Assembly: GCA_015069295.1 (NCBI GenBank)
Contig: SVIW01000006.1
Coordinates: 1 to 64,000, forward strand
DNA from: Clostridiales bacterium
Lineage (GTDB): Bacteria; Bacillota; Clostridia; Christensenellales; Borkfalkiaceae
DNA: 64,000 nt
Reading direction: 5' to 3'
The notes below the pieces were generated by a model. It was not told the origin of the DNA and searched no databases. It worked only from the letters and a program-made list of their open reading frames with translations. The position numbers were made by a program, and so were the translations under genes. Shown one piece after another: positions 7,209 through 15,639 of this stretch. Positions within the stretch are counted from its first letter, which is position 1. Every line of letters begins with the position of its first letter.

Positions 7209-8861
7209 TTAATAATCCCAAGCCTTCAAGCCCGAATTGTCGATTTCTTTGTTTTCGTAAATTTCCTTGAATTCCGCACGGAAGGTTTCCAAATAATCTA
7301 CCGCTACGACGTAATGATACGAAAGGGGTACGTATTCTTTCATCTTCACGGTAACGACGGGTGCCGTATAATCGGTATTCCCAACGTAACAACTCGTCCA
7401 AACGGACGTGGGTGCGGGTTTGTTGTACAAATACATATCCTGTCTACCCATCGGACTCTTCAAGGCGTTGGAGTTCCCCCTCGCTTCGAAATGCGTCGTC
7501 GTCAAACTTCTGCCCGAAGCGTACGCCCTTGCGCCGGGAATATAAACGCCAACGCCAAAATCGTTTTCGTTCACCCAAGCAAACCAATCCTCGGGATGTT
7601 TGGTCGTTACGTACGAACCGTCTGCCCAACCGTCCAATTGTCCTTGTCTATCGTAGACGTAGCTCGACAAATTCCAAGGCTCGTCCCCTTCGTAACAAAC
7701 GTAGTTGTTCAAAGGATGTACGATATAGGTTGCAGGGATTTCCAAGTTATGCCCAGGAATATAATCCATATCGGTAAAGCCGTTCCAATCGATAAAGCGG
7801 TTGGTAACAAACAGTTTATTATCCTTAATCTCGTACCAGTTTTCGATATACGATTTCGTCGTTCTGCCGTTTTTGCGTTCCTCGTACAAGGGATTATCCA
7901 TATTTTCGGGCAAGCCGTAGCCGTTCGCCCAGTCCATCGCGCGGGTCTTGACGTAGATTTGGTTGCTGGTTACTTGATAGTCGATAATCTGCGATACGTT
8001 ACAAGCCTCGTCGCCGCCCTGTACGGGGTTATACGGCCAATAATACCCGTTAGGATCCGCCGTGAACGAAGTGTATCTTTGATACCCGTTTGCCCCCGTT
8101 GCCTCTTCCATACTGCCGCCGACGTCCGCATAATAGCTTTGCTGGATTTCACGCCCCGCGTCGTAGATATTGATAAGATTAACCGAGTCAGACAAATAAC
8201 GCTTGCAATTTTCACTTTCCGCCGTAACCCCTACGCCAATGGATACGCTCTCGTCCGTGTTGATGTATTCGGCAATCTTCATGCCTTGATAATTCGTGCG
8301 TTCAAGATAGGAAAGCGTACCGCCCATCGCAAGGTCGGCACCCACCTTCAAATCCCCGCTTTCGATATAGATTTCCTTTTCAAACGCGGGCACGTCGCGG
8401 TCCGCCACTGCAAAATCGCCAAGTTTTACCGTCGCCGTTTCGTTGTCTACGTTTTTCAGCGTTACCGAAAGCATTTTCTTATCGAATAAGCCCACGCCGT
8501 TGTCGCGATAGCTGTCCAAGAACTGCTTGAACTCAATCTGCTTATTCGAAGGTTCAATGAAGAAATTTTCTTCGACGATTCTCGTCGGATCGCTCACGTC
8601 GCAATATTCGAACGTACCGTATAAATTGTTCGTCGAATTCATAATCAGGCGCATATAATTCTTGCCCGTGATATCCTTATTGATTTTAATTTTCTTTTCT
8701 TCGCCAGGATTCAGCGAAAACGTATCCGTGGACGAATACACGCTGGTAAACGAGATCCCGCCCGTAGGCGCAGGCTGTTCCTCCTCGCCGCAAGCCGAAA
8801 GCCCCAGCATACCAAATGCCGATAAGCCCGCCAATACCAAACAACACAACTTTTTCTTCAT
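7209..8861 (-). CDS. Tandem lipoprotein family member 1 (unknown function)
   Basis: A 550-residue exported lipoprotein: the signal ends in the lipobox LSAC, giving an acylated Cys24. Residues about 38-155 look like a beta-sandwich carbohydrate-binding-type module. The rest is a larger beta-rich domain with conserved landmarks DAGREIQQSYY (234-244), YWPYNPVQGGD (274-284) and KSYIENWYEI. The Arg/Gln and Asp/Trp-rich motifs suggest a sugar-binding or mutarotase-like fold, but I do not recognise an enzyme family. It is the last of four tandem paralogs; its first ~48 residues are nearly identical to those of member 2, implying recent duplication. It has its own promoter and terminator. Start: AAGGGG 9-14 bases before ATG. 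Confidence 0.8.
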   Translation of the reverse strand: MKKKLCCLVLAGLSAFGMLGLSACGEEEQPAPTGGISFTSVYSSTDTFSLNPGEEKKIKINKDITGKNYMRLIMNSTNNLYGTFEYCDVSDPTRIVEENFFIEPSNKQIEFKQFLDSYRDNGVGLFDKKMLSVTLKNVDNETATVKLGDFAVADRDVPAFEKEIYIESGDLKVGADLAMGGTLSYLERTNYQGMKIAEYINTDESVSIGVGVTAESENCKRYLSDSVNLINIYDAGREIQQSYYADVGGSMEEATGANGYQRYTSFTADPNGYYWPYNPVQGGDEACNVSQIIDYQVTSNQIYVKTRAMDWANGYGLPENMDNPLYEERKNGRTTKSYIENWYEIKDNKLFVTNRFIDWNGFTDMDYIPGHNLEIPATYIVHPLNNYVCYEGDEPWNLSSYVYDRQGQLDGWADGSYVTTKHPEDWFAWVNENDFGVGVYIPGARAYASGRSLTTTHFEARGNSNALKSPMGRQDMYLYNKPAPTSVWTSCYVGNTDYTAPVVTVKMKEYVPLSYHYVVAVDYLETFRAEFKEIYENKEIDNSGLKAWDY

Positions 8862-8892
8862 AAAGTTATCCCCTTTTTCTTTTTACGCACCT

Positions 8893-8946
8893 ATTATATC
8901 ATAGGAAAGAAAGTAAATTCTGTTAAAAATACCGAAACTTTTGTCA
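8893..8946 (-). promoter_or_regulatory. Promoter and upstream motif of lipoprotein gene 1
   Basis: An extended -10 (TGATATAAT; TATAAT at 8893-8898) has no good -35. A 27-base segment at 8920-8946 recurs upstream of lipoprotein gene 3 with two mismatches. A weak -35 with a conserved upstream element would suit an activator site. Confidence 0.5.
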
Positions 8947-8958
8947 AAATCTACGCAA

Positions 8959-8983
8959 AGCGGACGGAAAATTTCCGTCCGCT
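8959..8983 (-). terminator. Terminator of lipoprotein gene 2
   Basis: A stem of AAGCGGACGGAAA with its complement TTTCCGTCCGCTT. The same GCGGACGG stem recurs after lipoprotein genes 3 and 4. The T tail is short on the minus strand. Confidence 0.6.
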
Positions 8984-8993
8984 TGTTTTTCGC

Positions 8994-10664
8994 TTAATAA
9001 TCCCAAGCTTTTAAGCCCGAATTGTCGATTGCGCCGCTGTCGTGGAGCTGCTTAAATTCTGCGCGGAAGTTTTCAACGAAGTCTACCGCTACGACGTAGC
9101 TATACGAAAGCGCAACGTACTCTTTCATCTTTACAGTAACGACGGGCGCGGTATACGAAGTATTGCTTACGTAACAGCTCGTATACTTGGAGGTAGGCGC
9201 CGGTTTGTTATACAAGAACTCGTCCGCCTTGCCCATCTTAGAGTGATACGCACCTGCGTTGGCACTAACCCCCGACTCTTTTGAAGTCTCCACTCTGCCC
9301 GAAACGTAGTTGCCCGCGCCGGGGATATACACCCCTACGCCGAAGTTACTCTCGTTGACCCAAGCAAACCAATCTTCGGGGTGCTGGGTGGAACGATAAC
9401 TTGTTGCCGCGCTCGTCCAAAAGCCCAAATCCGCTCTTTCCACAAAATTGGTATCCTCTAAATTCCAAGCGTTCTTACCCTCGTAGCAAACGTATTTATT
9501 CAAAGGATGCACGATATAGGTCGCAGGGATTTCCAAATTGTGCGATCGGATATCGTCCATATCGGTAAAGCCGTTCCAGTCGATAAAGCGGTTGGTAACA
9601 AACAATTTATTATCCTTAATCTCGTACCAGTTCTCGATATACGATTTCGTCGTTCTGCCGTCTTTTTGCGCGTTGTACAAGTCCTTATACGAGGGCTTTA
9701 ATTTATATTCGTCCTTACCGTAACCGTTTGCCCAGTCCATCGCGCGCGTCTTGACGTAAATTTGATTATCCGTTATTTCATAATCGATAATCTGCGATAC
9801 GTTGCAAGCCTCGTCGCCGCCCTGTACGGGGTTGTACGGCCAATAATATCCGTTAGAATCCGCCGTAAAGGAAATGTATCTTTGATACCCGTTTGCACCC
9901 GTCGCCTCTTCCATACCGCCGCCGACGTCTGCATAATAGCTTTGCTGGATTTCACGCCCCGCGTCGTGGATATTGATAAGGTTGACCGAATCGGATAAAA
10001 ATTCTTTACAAATCCCGCTCGTTTCGTCGATACCCAAGCCAATGGTAACGTTGCCGTCAAGCCCGATGTATTCGGCAATCTTCGCTCCTGCGTAGTTCGT
10101 ACGTTCAAGATAGGAAAGCGTACCGCCCATCGCAAGGTCGGCACCCACCTTCAAATCCCCGCTTTCGATATAGATTTCTTTTTCAAACTCGGGCACGTCG
10201 CGGTCTGCCACCGAGAAATCCCCAAGCTTTACCGTCGCGCTTTCGTTGTCTACGTTTTTCAAGGTAACCGACAGCATTTTCTTATCGAATAAGCCCACGC
10301 CGTTTTCGCGGTAGCTGTCCAAGAACTGCTTAAACTCGATTTGCTTGTTCGACGGCTCGATATAGAAATTTTCCTCGACGACGTGCACGGGGTCGCTTAC
10401 GTCGCAATATTCGAACGTGCCGTACAAATTGCACGTCGAATTCATAATCAGGCGCATATAATTCTTGCCCGTGATATCCTTATTGATAGAAATTTTCTTT
10501 TCTTCGCCAGGATTCAGCGTAAAGGTATCCGTGGACGAATATACGCTGGTAAACGAGATCCCGCCCGTGGGCGCAGGCTGTTCCTCCTCGCCGCAAGCCG
10601 AAAGCCCCAGCATACCAAACGCCGATAAGCCCGCCAATACCAAACAACACAACTTCTTCTTCAT
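8994..10664 (-). CDS. Tandem lipoprotein family member 2 (unknown function)
   Basis: A 556-residue paralog of member 1 with the same lipobox LSAC (Cys24) and the same opening sequence through the TGGISFTSVYSS segment. It keeps DAGREIQQSYY, YWPYNPVQGGDEACN and the C-terminal NSGLKAWDY end. It differs mainly in a loop near residues 310-325, where extra residues are inserted, and in the 400-470 region. This pattern of a conserved core with variable loops suggests different ligand preferences. The gene has its own weak promoter and terminator, so it forms a single-gene unit in the tandem array. Confidence 0.8.
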   Translation of the reverse strand: MKKKLCCLVLAGLSAFGMLGLSACGEEEQPAPTGGISFTSVYSSTDTFTLNPGEEKKISINKDITGKNYMRLIMNSTCNLYGTFEYCDVSDPVHVVEENFYIEPSNKQIEFKQFLDSYRENGVGLFDKKMLSVTLKNVDNESATVKLGDFSVADRDVPEFEKEIYIESGDLKVGADLAMGGTLSYLERTNYAGAKIAEYIGLDGNVTIGLGIDETSGICKEFLSDSVNLINIHDAGREIQQSYYADVGGGMEEATGANGYQRYISFTADSNGYYWPYNPVQGGDEACNVSQIIDYEITDNQIYVKTRAMDWANGYGKDEYKLKPSYKDLYNAQKDGRTTKSYIENWYEIKDNKLFVTNRFIDWNGFTDMDDIRSHNLEIPATYIVHPLNKYVCYEGKNAWNLEDTNFVERADLGFWTSAATSYRSTQHPEDWFAWVNESNFGVGVYIPGAGNYVSGRVETSKESGVSANAGAYHSKMGKADEFLYNKPAPTSKYTSCYVSNTSYTAPVVTVKMKEYVALSYSYVVAVDFVENFRAEFKQLHDSGAIDNSGLKAWDY

Positions 10665-10690
10665 AAAGTTATCCCCTTTTTTACCAATTC

Positions 10691-10718
10691 ACTATATAAT
10701 TAACGCCCTCAATCTCAA
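10691..10718 (-). promoter_or_regulatory. Promoter of lipoprotein gene 2
   Basis: Minus-strand TTGAGA (10713-10718), a 16-base spacer and TATAGT (10691-10696). The 27-base element seen before genes 1 and 3 is absent here. Confidence 0.45.
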
Positions 10719-10720
10719 CG

Positions 10721-10750
10721 AAAAGCGGACGGAAATTCCGTTCGCTTTTT
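10721..10750 (-). terminator. Terminator of lipoprotein gene 3
   Basis: A stem built from AGCGAACGGAAT and ATTCCGTCCGCT-type arms, followed by TTTTCG on the minus strand. It is a close copy of the terminators at 8959 and 12548. Confidence 0.65.
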
Positions 10751-10757
10751 TCGCTGC

Positions 10758-12440
10758 TTAATAATCCCAAGCCTTCAAGCCCGAATTGTCGATTGCATTC
10801 GTATCGTGAAGTTTCTTAAATTCTGCGCGGAAGTTTTCAACGAAGTCTACCGCTACGACGTAGCTGTACGAGAACGCAACGTATTCTTTCATCTTTACCA
10901 CAATGGTAGGCGCGGTGTAGGACGTGTTACCCGTATAGCAGCTCGTATACACAGAGGTAGGCGCGGGCTTGTTGTACAAGAACTTGTTCGCGTCCCCCAT
11001 CGGCGCTTTATGCGCGTTGGCATTGTTGTTGTAAACGATACTTCTCGTAGCGTTGCTTCTGCCCGAAACGTAAGTGCTTGCGCCGGGGATATAGATACCT
11101 ACGCCGAAGTTTTGCCCCTCGTTGACCCAAGCAAACCAATCTTCGGGATGGGTCTTACTGCGATGGCTTAATTCCGGTTTCGTCCAAGCGCCCAAATCCG
11201 CCCTTTCCACGTAATTGATATCCGTCAAATCCCAAGCGTTATTGCCTTCATAGCAAACGTATTTGTTCAAAGGATGGGAAATGTAGGTTGCGGGGATTTC
11301 CAAACCGCATTCGGGAACTTTATCCATATCGGTAAAGCCGTTCCAATCGATAAAACGGTTGGTAACGTACAGCTTGTTGTCCTTAATCGTGTACCAGTTT
11401 TCGATATACGACTTGGTCGTTCTGCCGTTCTTTACCTGTTCGTGCAGTTCGCCGTACGTAGGGTCGTTTTTAAATCTTTCCCAAGCATAGCCGTTGCCCC
11501 AGTCCATTGCGCGAACCTTAATATAAATTTGGTTGCTGGTTACCTGATAGTCGATAATCTGCGATACGTTACAAACTTCGTCGCCGCCCTGTACGGGGTT
11601 GTACGGCCAATAGAAGCCCTCGCTCGTTTCCGTAAAGCACCACATTCTTTGATAGCCGTTTGCGCCCGTCGCTTCCTCTCTCGTACCGCCGACGTTTGCG
11701 TAATAACTTTGCTGGATTTCGCGCCCAGCGTCGTAGATATTGATGAGGTTGACCGAATCGGACAAAAATTCTTTACAGTTCGGATCCGACGGGTCAATCC
11801 CCAAGCCTATCGAAACGTTGTTGTTCGCGTCGATATATTCGGAAACTTTCAAGCCTTGATAGTTCGTACGTTCAAGATAGGAAAGCGTACCGCCCATCGC
11901 AAGGTCGGCACCCACCTTCAAATCCCCTTCTTGGATATATACCTCTTTTTCAAACTCGGGCACGTCGCGGTCTGCCACCGAGAAATCCCCAAGCTTTACC
12001 GTCGCCGTTTCGTTGTCTACGTTCTTCAACGTAACCGAAAGCATTTTCTTATCGAACAAGCCCACGCCGTTTGCGCGATAGCTGTCCAAGAACTGCTTAA
12101 ATTCAATTTGTTGATTCGAAGGCTCGATATAGAAATTTTCCTCGACGATTTTCGTCGGGTCGCTTACGTCGCAATATTCGAACGTACCGTACAGATTGTT
12201 AGTCGAATTCATCAACAAGCGAACGTAGTTTTTGCCCGTAATATCCTCGTTAACCGCAATTTTCTTTTCCTCGTTCGGATTTAAAGTAAAGGTTTCCGTG
12301 GACGAATATACGCTGGTATACGCAAGCCCGCCTTTAGAGGGCGTGGACGAAGACTGTTCTTCCTCGCCGCAAGCCGAAAGCCCCAGCATACTAAGCGCGG
12401 AGATGCCTGCCAAAATCAAACTGCACAACTTTTTCTTCAT
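10758..12440 (-). CDS. Tandem lipoprotein family member 3 (unknown function)
   Basis: A 560-residue member of the same lipoprotein family: signal peptide, lipobox LSAC, then an acidic/serine linker (EEEQSSSTPSKGG) and the two-part beta-rich body. DAGREIQQSYY, FYWPYNPVQGGDEVCN and NGRTTKSYIENWY are all retained. Compared with members 1 and 2 it has an inserted loop (GNGYAWERFKNDPTYGEL region). It has the best promoter of the array, so it may be the most highly expressed copy. Function unknown; an outer-surface glycan-binding role near the importer is inference from context. Confidence 0.8.
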   Translation of the reverse strand: MKKKLCSLILAGISALSMLGLSACGEEEQSSSTPSKGGLAYTSVYSSTETFTLNPNEEKKIAVNEDITGKNYVRLLMNSTNNLYGTFEYCDVSDPTKIVEENFYIEPSNQQIEFKQFLDSYRANGVGLFDKKMLSVTLKNVDNETATVKLGDFSVADRDVPEFEKEVYIQEGDLKVGADLAMGGTLSYLERTNYQGLKVSEYIDANNNVSIGLGIDPSDPNCKEFLSDSVNLINIYDAGREIQQSYYANVGGTREEATGANGYQRMWCFTETSEGFYWPYNPVQGGDEVCNVSQIIDYQVTSNQIYIKVRAMDWGNGYAWERFKNDPTYGELHEQVKNGRTTKSYIENWYTIKDNKLYVTNRFIDWNGFTDMDKVPECGLEIPATYISHPLNKYVCYEGNNAWDLTDINYVERADLGAWTKPELSHRSKTHPEDWFAWVNEGQNFGVGIYIPGASTYVSGRSNATRSIVYNNNANAHKAPMGDANKFLYNKPAPTSVYTSCYTGNTSYTAPTIVVKMKEYVAFSYSYVVAVDFVENFRAEFKKLHDTNAIDNSGLKAWDY

Positions 12441-12471
12441 AAAGTTACCCCTTTTTTTATATTACAAATTT

Positions 12472-12537
12472 ATTATAGCATAAAAAGACACGCTCGTCAA
12501 TAGGCAATAACTGTTAAAAATAACGAAAGTTTTGTCA
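12472..12537 (-). promoter_or_regulatory. Promoter and upstream motif of lipoprotein gene 3
   Basis: Minus-strand TTGACG (12495-12500), a 17-base spacer and a perfect TATAAT (12472-12477). Ten bases further upstream, 12511-12537 carries the 27-base element shared with gene 1 (25 of 27 identical). Confidence 0.7.
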
Positions 12538-12547
12538 TTTTTCACGC

Positions 12548-12578
12548 AAAAACGGACGGAAAAGCTTCCGTCCGTTTG
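12548..12578 (-). terminator. Terminator of lipoprotein gene 4 and the cluster 1 operon
   Basis: A stem AAACGGACGGAA with TTCCGTCCGTTT, followed by TTGCG on the minus strand. It separates the operon ending in lipoprotein 4 from the single-gene units of lipoproteins 3 to 1. Confidence 0.75.
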
Positions 12579-12587
12579 TTTTTTTGC

Positions 12588-14246
12588 TTAATAATCCCAA
12601 GCTTTTAAGCCCGAATTGTCTACGCCGTTAACGTCTTTAATCTTTTTGAAGTCCTTACGTATCGTGTCCAAGTAATCGACCGCCACGACGTACGTATACG
12701 AAAGAGGCACGTATTCTTTCATCTTCACGCATACGACGGGCGCGGTATAGTCGGTATTCCCTACGTAACAACTCGTCCACTGCGAGGTAGGCGCTTTCTT
12801 ATTGAAAAGGTATTTGTTCGCCATCTTGCTTTCGAACGCCGAGCGGTTGTTTTGCATCGTCAAAATCGATTCCACGTCGTTTCTACCCGAAACGTAAGGA
12901 CCTGCCCCAGGGATATAAACGCCTACGCCAAAGTCGTTGTCGTTGACCCAAGCAAACCAATCTTCAGGGTGATAATTGTTGACGTACGCAGTCTTTGCCC
13001 ATTCGTCCAATTTACCCTGCCTATCGTACGTTTTGTCCTTTAAGTTCCAAGCGTCGTTGCCCGTATAGCAAACGTAGTTGCGGAACGGATGCACGACGTA
13101 CGCCGCGGGAATTTCCAAATTGTGCGCCTCGATATCGTCCATATCGGTAAAGCCATTCCAGTCGATAAAGCGGTTTTCGACGTACAGCATACCGTCCTTA
13201 ATCGTATACCAGTTCTCAATATACGATTTAGTCGTTCTACCGTTCTTTACCTCTTCGTATTGCGGATTATTCTCATCCCAAGCCAAACCGTTACCCCAGT
13301 CCATTGCACGAACTTTAACGTAAATCAGGTTATCCTTCACTTCGTAATCGATAATCTGGGACACGTTACAAACCTCGTCGCCGCCCTGCACGGGGTTATA
13401 CGGCCAATAATGTCCGCCGTCGCCCGCCGTATAAGACCACATTCTTTGATAACCGTTTGCGCCCGTCGCCTCTTGCTCCGTACCGCCGACCGCCGCGTAA
13501 TAGCTTTGCTGGAATTCACGCCCTGCGTCGCAGATATTGATAAGGTTTACGGAGGAGGAAAGGAAGGTAGCACATTCGTCGCTATCCTCGTTAATACCGA
13601 CGTCAATGGAAATATTGTTGTCGTAATCGATATACTCGGAAACGACCTCGCCTTCCCAGCTCGTTCTTTCCAAATAGGAGAGCGTTCCGCCCATCGCAAG
13701 GTCGGCGCCCACTTTCAATTCGCCTTTTTGGATATACACTTCTTTTTCAAACGAAGGAACGTCGCGGTTTGCCACCGAGAAATCCCCCAGCTTTACCGTT
13801 GCTTCTTCGTTGTCCAAATTCTTCAACGTTATCGAAAGCATTTTCTTATCGAACAAGCCTACGCCGTTATCGCGATAGCTGTCCAAGAATTGTTTAAATT
13901 CGATTTGTTGATTCGACGGCTCGATGAAAAATTCTTCTTTAACCACTTGCGTAGGATTTTCAACGTTGCAATATTCGAACGCCCCCAAAAGATTTGCGGA
14001 CGAGTTTAAAAGCAAGCGCACGTAGTTTTTACCCGTAATATCGTCGTTGAAGGAAAATTTCTTTTCCTCGTTTGCCTTTAAGGTAAAGGTTTCCGTCGAA
14101 GTATACAGACTTTCGAACGTATATTTTTCCGTTACTGGGTTGTTGTTAGACGAACTGCTTTCTTCCGACGAGTCGCCGCAGGCAGCCATTTGGAAAACGC
14201 TAAAAACGGATAATCCCGCCAACAATACACTAAGTTTTTTTCTCAT
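12588..14246 (-). CDS. Tandem lipoprotein family member 4 (unknown function)
   Basis: A 552-residue, most divergent member of the family. The lipobox is MAAC (Cys23), followed by a serine-rich linker and a YTFESLYTSTETF start of the first module. The core motifs are present with changes: DAGREFQQSYY instead of EIQQ, and HYWPYNPVQGGDEVCN. It starts 23 bases after the Gfo/Idh stop and has no promoter of its own, so it is the last gene of the transporter operon. This is probably the founding copy, from which genes 3, 2 and 1 arose by duplication downstream. It could be an accessory binding protein or an unrecognised carbohydrate-active enzyme. Confidence 0.8.
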   Translation of the reverse strand: MRKKLSVLLAGLSVFSVFQMAACGDSSEESSSSNNNPVTEKYTFESLYTSTETFTLKANEEKKFSFNDDITGKNYVRLLLNSSANLLGAFEYCNVENPTQVVKEEFFIEPSNQQIEFKQFLDSYRDNGVGLFDKKMLSITLKNLDNEEATVKLGDFSVANRDVPSFEKEVYIQKGELKVGADLAMGGTLSYLERTSWEGEVVSEYIDYDNNISIDVGINEDSDECATFLSSSVNLINICDAGREFQQSYYAAVGGTEQEATGANGYQRMWSYTAGDGGHYWPYNPVQGGDEVCNVSQIIDYEVKDNLIYVKVRAMDWGNGLAWDENNPQYEEVKNGRTTKSYIENWYTIKDGMLYVENRFIDWNGFTDMDDIEAHNLEIPAAYVVHPFRNYVCYTGNDAWNLKDKTYDRQGKLDEWAKTAYVNNYHPEDWFAWVNDNDFGVGVYIPGAGPYVSGRNDVESILTMQNNRSAFESKMANKYLFNKKAPTSQWTSCYVGNTDYTAPVVCVKMKEYVPLSYTYVVAVDYLDTIRKDFKKIKDVNGVDNSGLKAWDY

Positions 14247-14269
14247 TATCTTCTCCTTATTTGCCTTGC

Positions 14270-15559
14270 TTATTCAAATTCCGCGAGGGCAACCAAACGG
14301 TTTTCCTTTCTCGCCTTTTCCGCCGCAAACACGCAAAGATGCCCGTTGACGGAATCGTTAATCGAGGTAATGGAAATCGAGCTCTTATCCCCGTTGAGAT
14401 ACGCGCACAAATCGTGCATAATCGCAAAGTCGCCGCCGCTGTGCCCGCCGAATTTCGCGTTGTTGACAACCTCTTTGGACACGTCTACAACTTCGCTGCT
14501 GCCGTTAAACTGATCCGTCGTATACGTGCGGTAAACGAATTTGTCTTCGGAAATTTTCCCTTCGATTTCCCCTTGCGTACCTACGATATGGATATACCGT
14601 TCGGGCGCAACCGTTCCCCCGACGAGAGTAAACGAACAACACGACCCGTCTTTAAACGAAACGATAACGTTTTGTCTGTCCACAAGATCGCCGCCCGCGA
14701 TATACGCGCAACGCCCGTAATTGTCGCGGCGCAAGAACTCTTCCTTTTCCTCTTGCGTAATTTCGTCCAGAGGTTTGTTTAATTTATCCCATACGAGGAA
14801 GGGCATTACGCCAAAGTGTAAATATTGGCGTTTCGCCGAATACACGCAAGTATCCACGTGCGGGCATTGATAGCAAAATTCCGTCGCGTCCTTGGGCATT
14901 TTGGGCTTGATAAAATGCGAACGGCTGCCCATACTCGCCAATTTTTCAGGCACGGTCGAATTGTTCAACCAGCACATAACGTCCATATCGTGGCAGCATT
15001 TTGCAAGCAAGAAACCCGAACCGCAAGCCGCCTCGCTATTCCACTTCCCTCTGTCGAACGCCGCCAAAAAATGGGGAGTACAAACGTGTTCGTTCATTTC
15101 CATCGTCATAATATCGCCAAGCTTGCCTTCGTTGATGTACTTTTTAATCGTACGATAAAAAGGCGTATAGCGAAGCACGTGTCCGACGAATACGTTACAG
15201 CCCATTTCCTTTGCCTTGTCGCGGATTGCCAACAACTCTTTTTCGTTGGGAACGATGGGCTTTTCCATCAACATATCGTAGCCCGCGCTTAAAATTTTCA
15301 TCGCCGTTTCATAGTGCAACGCGTCCATCGTCGCGTTGATAACGAAATCGCACTCTATTTTCTTGCTAAGGAAATCGTCAAGATTGAAAAACAGCATCTC
15401 GTCCTGAATGCCGTATCTTGCTTTTGCCTCACTGTGCTTAAACGGGTTGGGATCCACGATCCCGATCACTTCCAACTGCTCGGGGCAATCGAGCGAATAG
15501 TCCGCATACACCTGTCCTCTATTGCCGTATCCTACGACAACCGTCTTTAACTTTTTCAT
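14270..15559 (-). CDS. Gfo/Idh/MocA-family NAD(P)-dependent oxidoreductase
   Basis: A predicted sugar or inositol dehydrogenase, or 3-keto-sugar-forming enzyme, in the cytoplasm; 429 residues. The Rossmann motif VVVGYGNRG lies at residues 7-15. The catalytic EKP motif is intact (E99-K100-P101), and CHDMDVM carries the usual histidine/aspartate pair. A CxxCxxxxxC motif (C229, C232, C238; CYQCPHVDTC) belongs to a known subgroup and may bind a metal. It is closely similar along its whole length to the C-terminal two thirds of the AraC fusion encoded at 18200-20311. It is followed at 23 bases by lipoprotein 4. The substrate is unknown. Confidence 0.88.
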   Translation of the reverse strand: MKKLKTVVVGYGNRGQVYADYSLDCPEQLEVIGIVDPNPFKHSEAKARYGIQDEMLFFNLDDFLSKKIECDFVINATMDALHYETAMKILSAGYDMLMEKPIVPNEKELLAIRDKAKEMGCNVFVGHVLRYTPFYRTIKKYINEGKLGDIMTMEMNEHVCTPHFLAAFDRGKWNSEAACGSGFLLAKCCHDMDVMCWLNNSTVPEKLASMGSRSHFIKPKMPKDATEFCYQCPHVDTCVYSAKRQYLHFGVMPFLVWDKLNKPLDEITQEEKEEFLRRDNYGRCAYIAGGDLVDRQNVIVSFKDGSCCSFTLVGGTVAPERYIHIVGTQGEIEGKISEDKFVYRTYTTDQFNGSSEVVDVSKEVVNNAKFGGHSGGDFAIMHDLCAYLNGDKSSISITSINDSVNGHLCVFAAEKARKENRLVALAEFE

Positions 15560-15597
15560 TTTCTTCTTGTCCTATCACTTATTTTTTTACAGCGGAA

Positions 15598-15626
15598 CGT
15601 TCCGCGTGATTTACTCACGCGAAACG
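15598..15626 (-). other. Intercistronic hairpin
   Basis: Twelve pairs (one G-U) around a GTAAA loop, overlapping a perfect 14-base palindrome GCGGAACGTTCCGC. It lies between the large lipoprotein gene and the Gfo/Idh gene. No T run follows on either strand, so it is more likely an mRNA-stability or processing element than a terminator. Confidence 0.55.
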
Positions 15627-15639
15627 CACCTATTTTTTG

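Noticed and set aside
6972-8489. Long plus-strand open frame over lipoprotein gene 1
   Set aside because: It is the antisense shadow of a clear lipoprotein gene, and its sequence is rich in Arg/Val/Ile with no family features.
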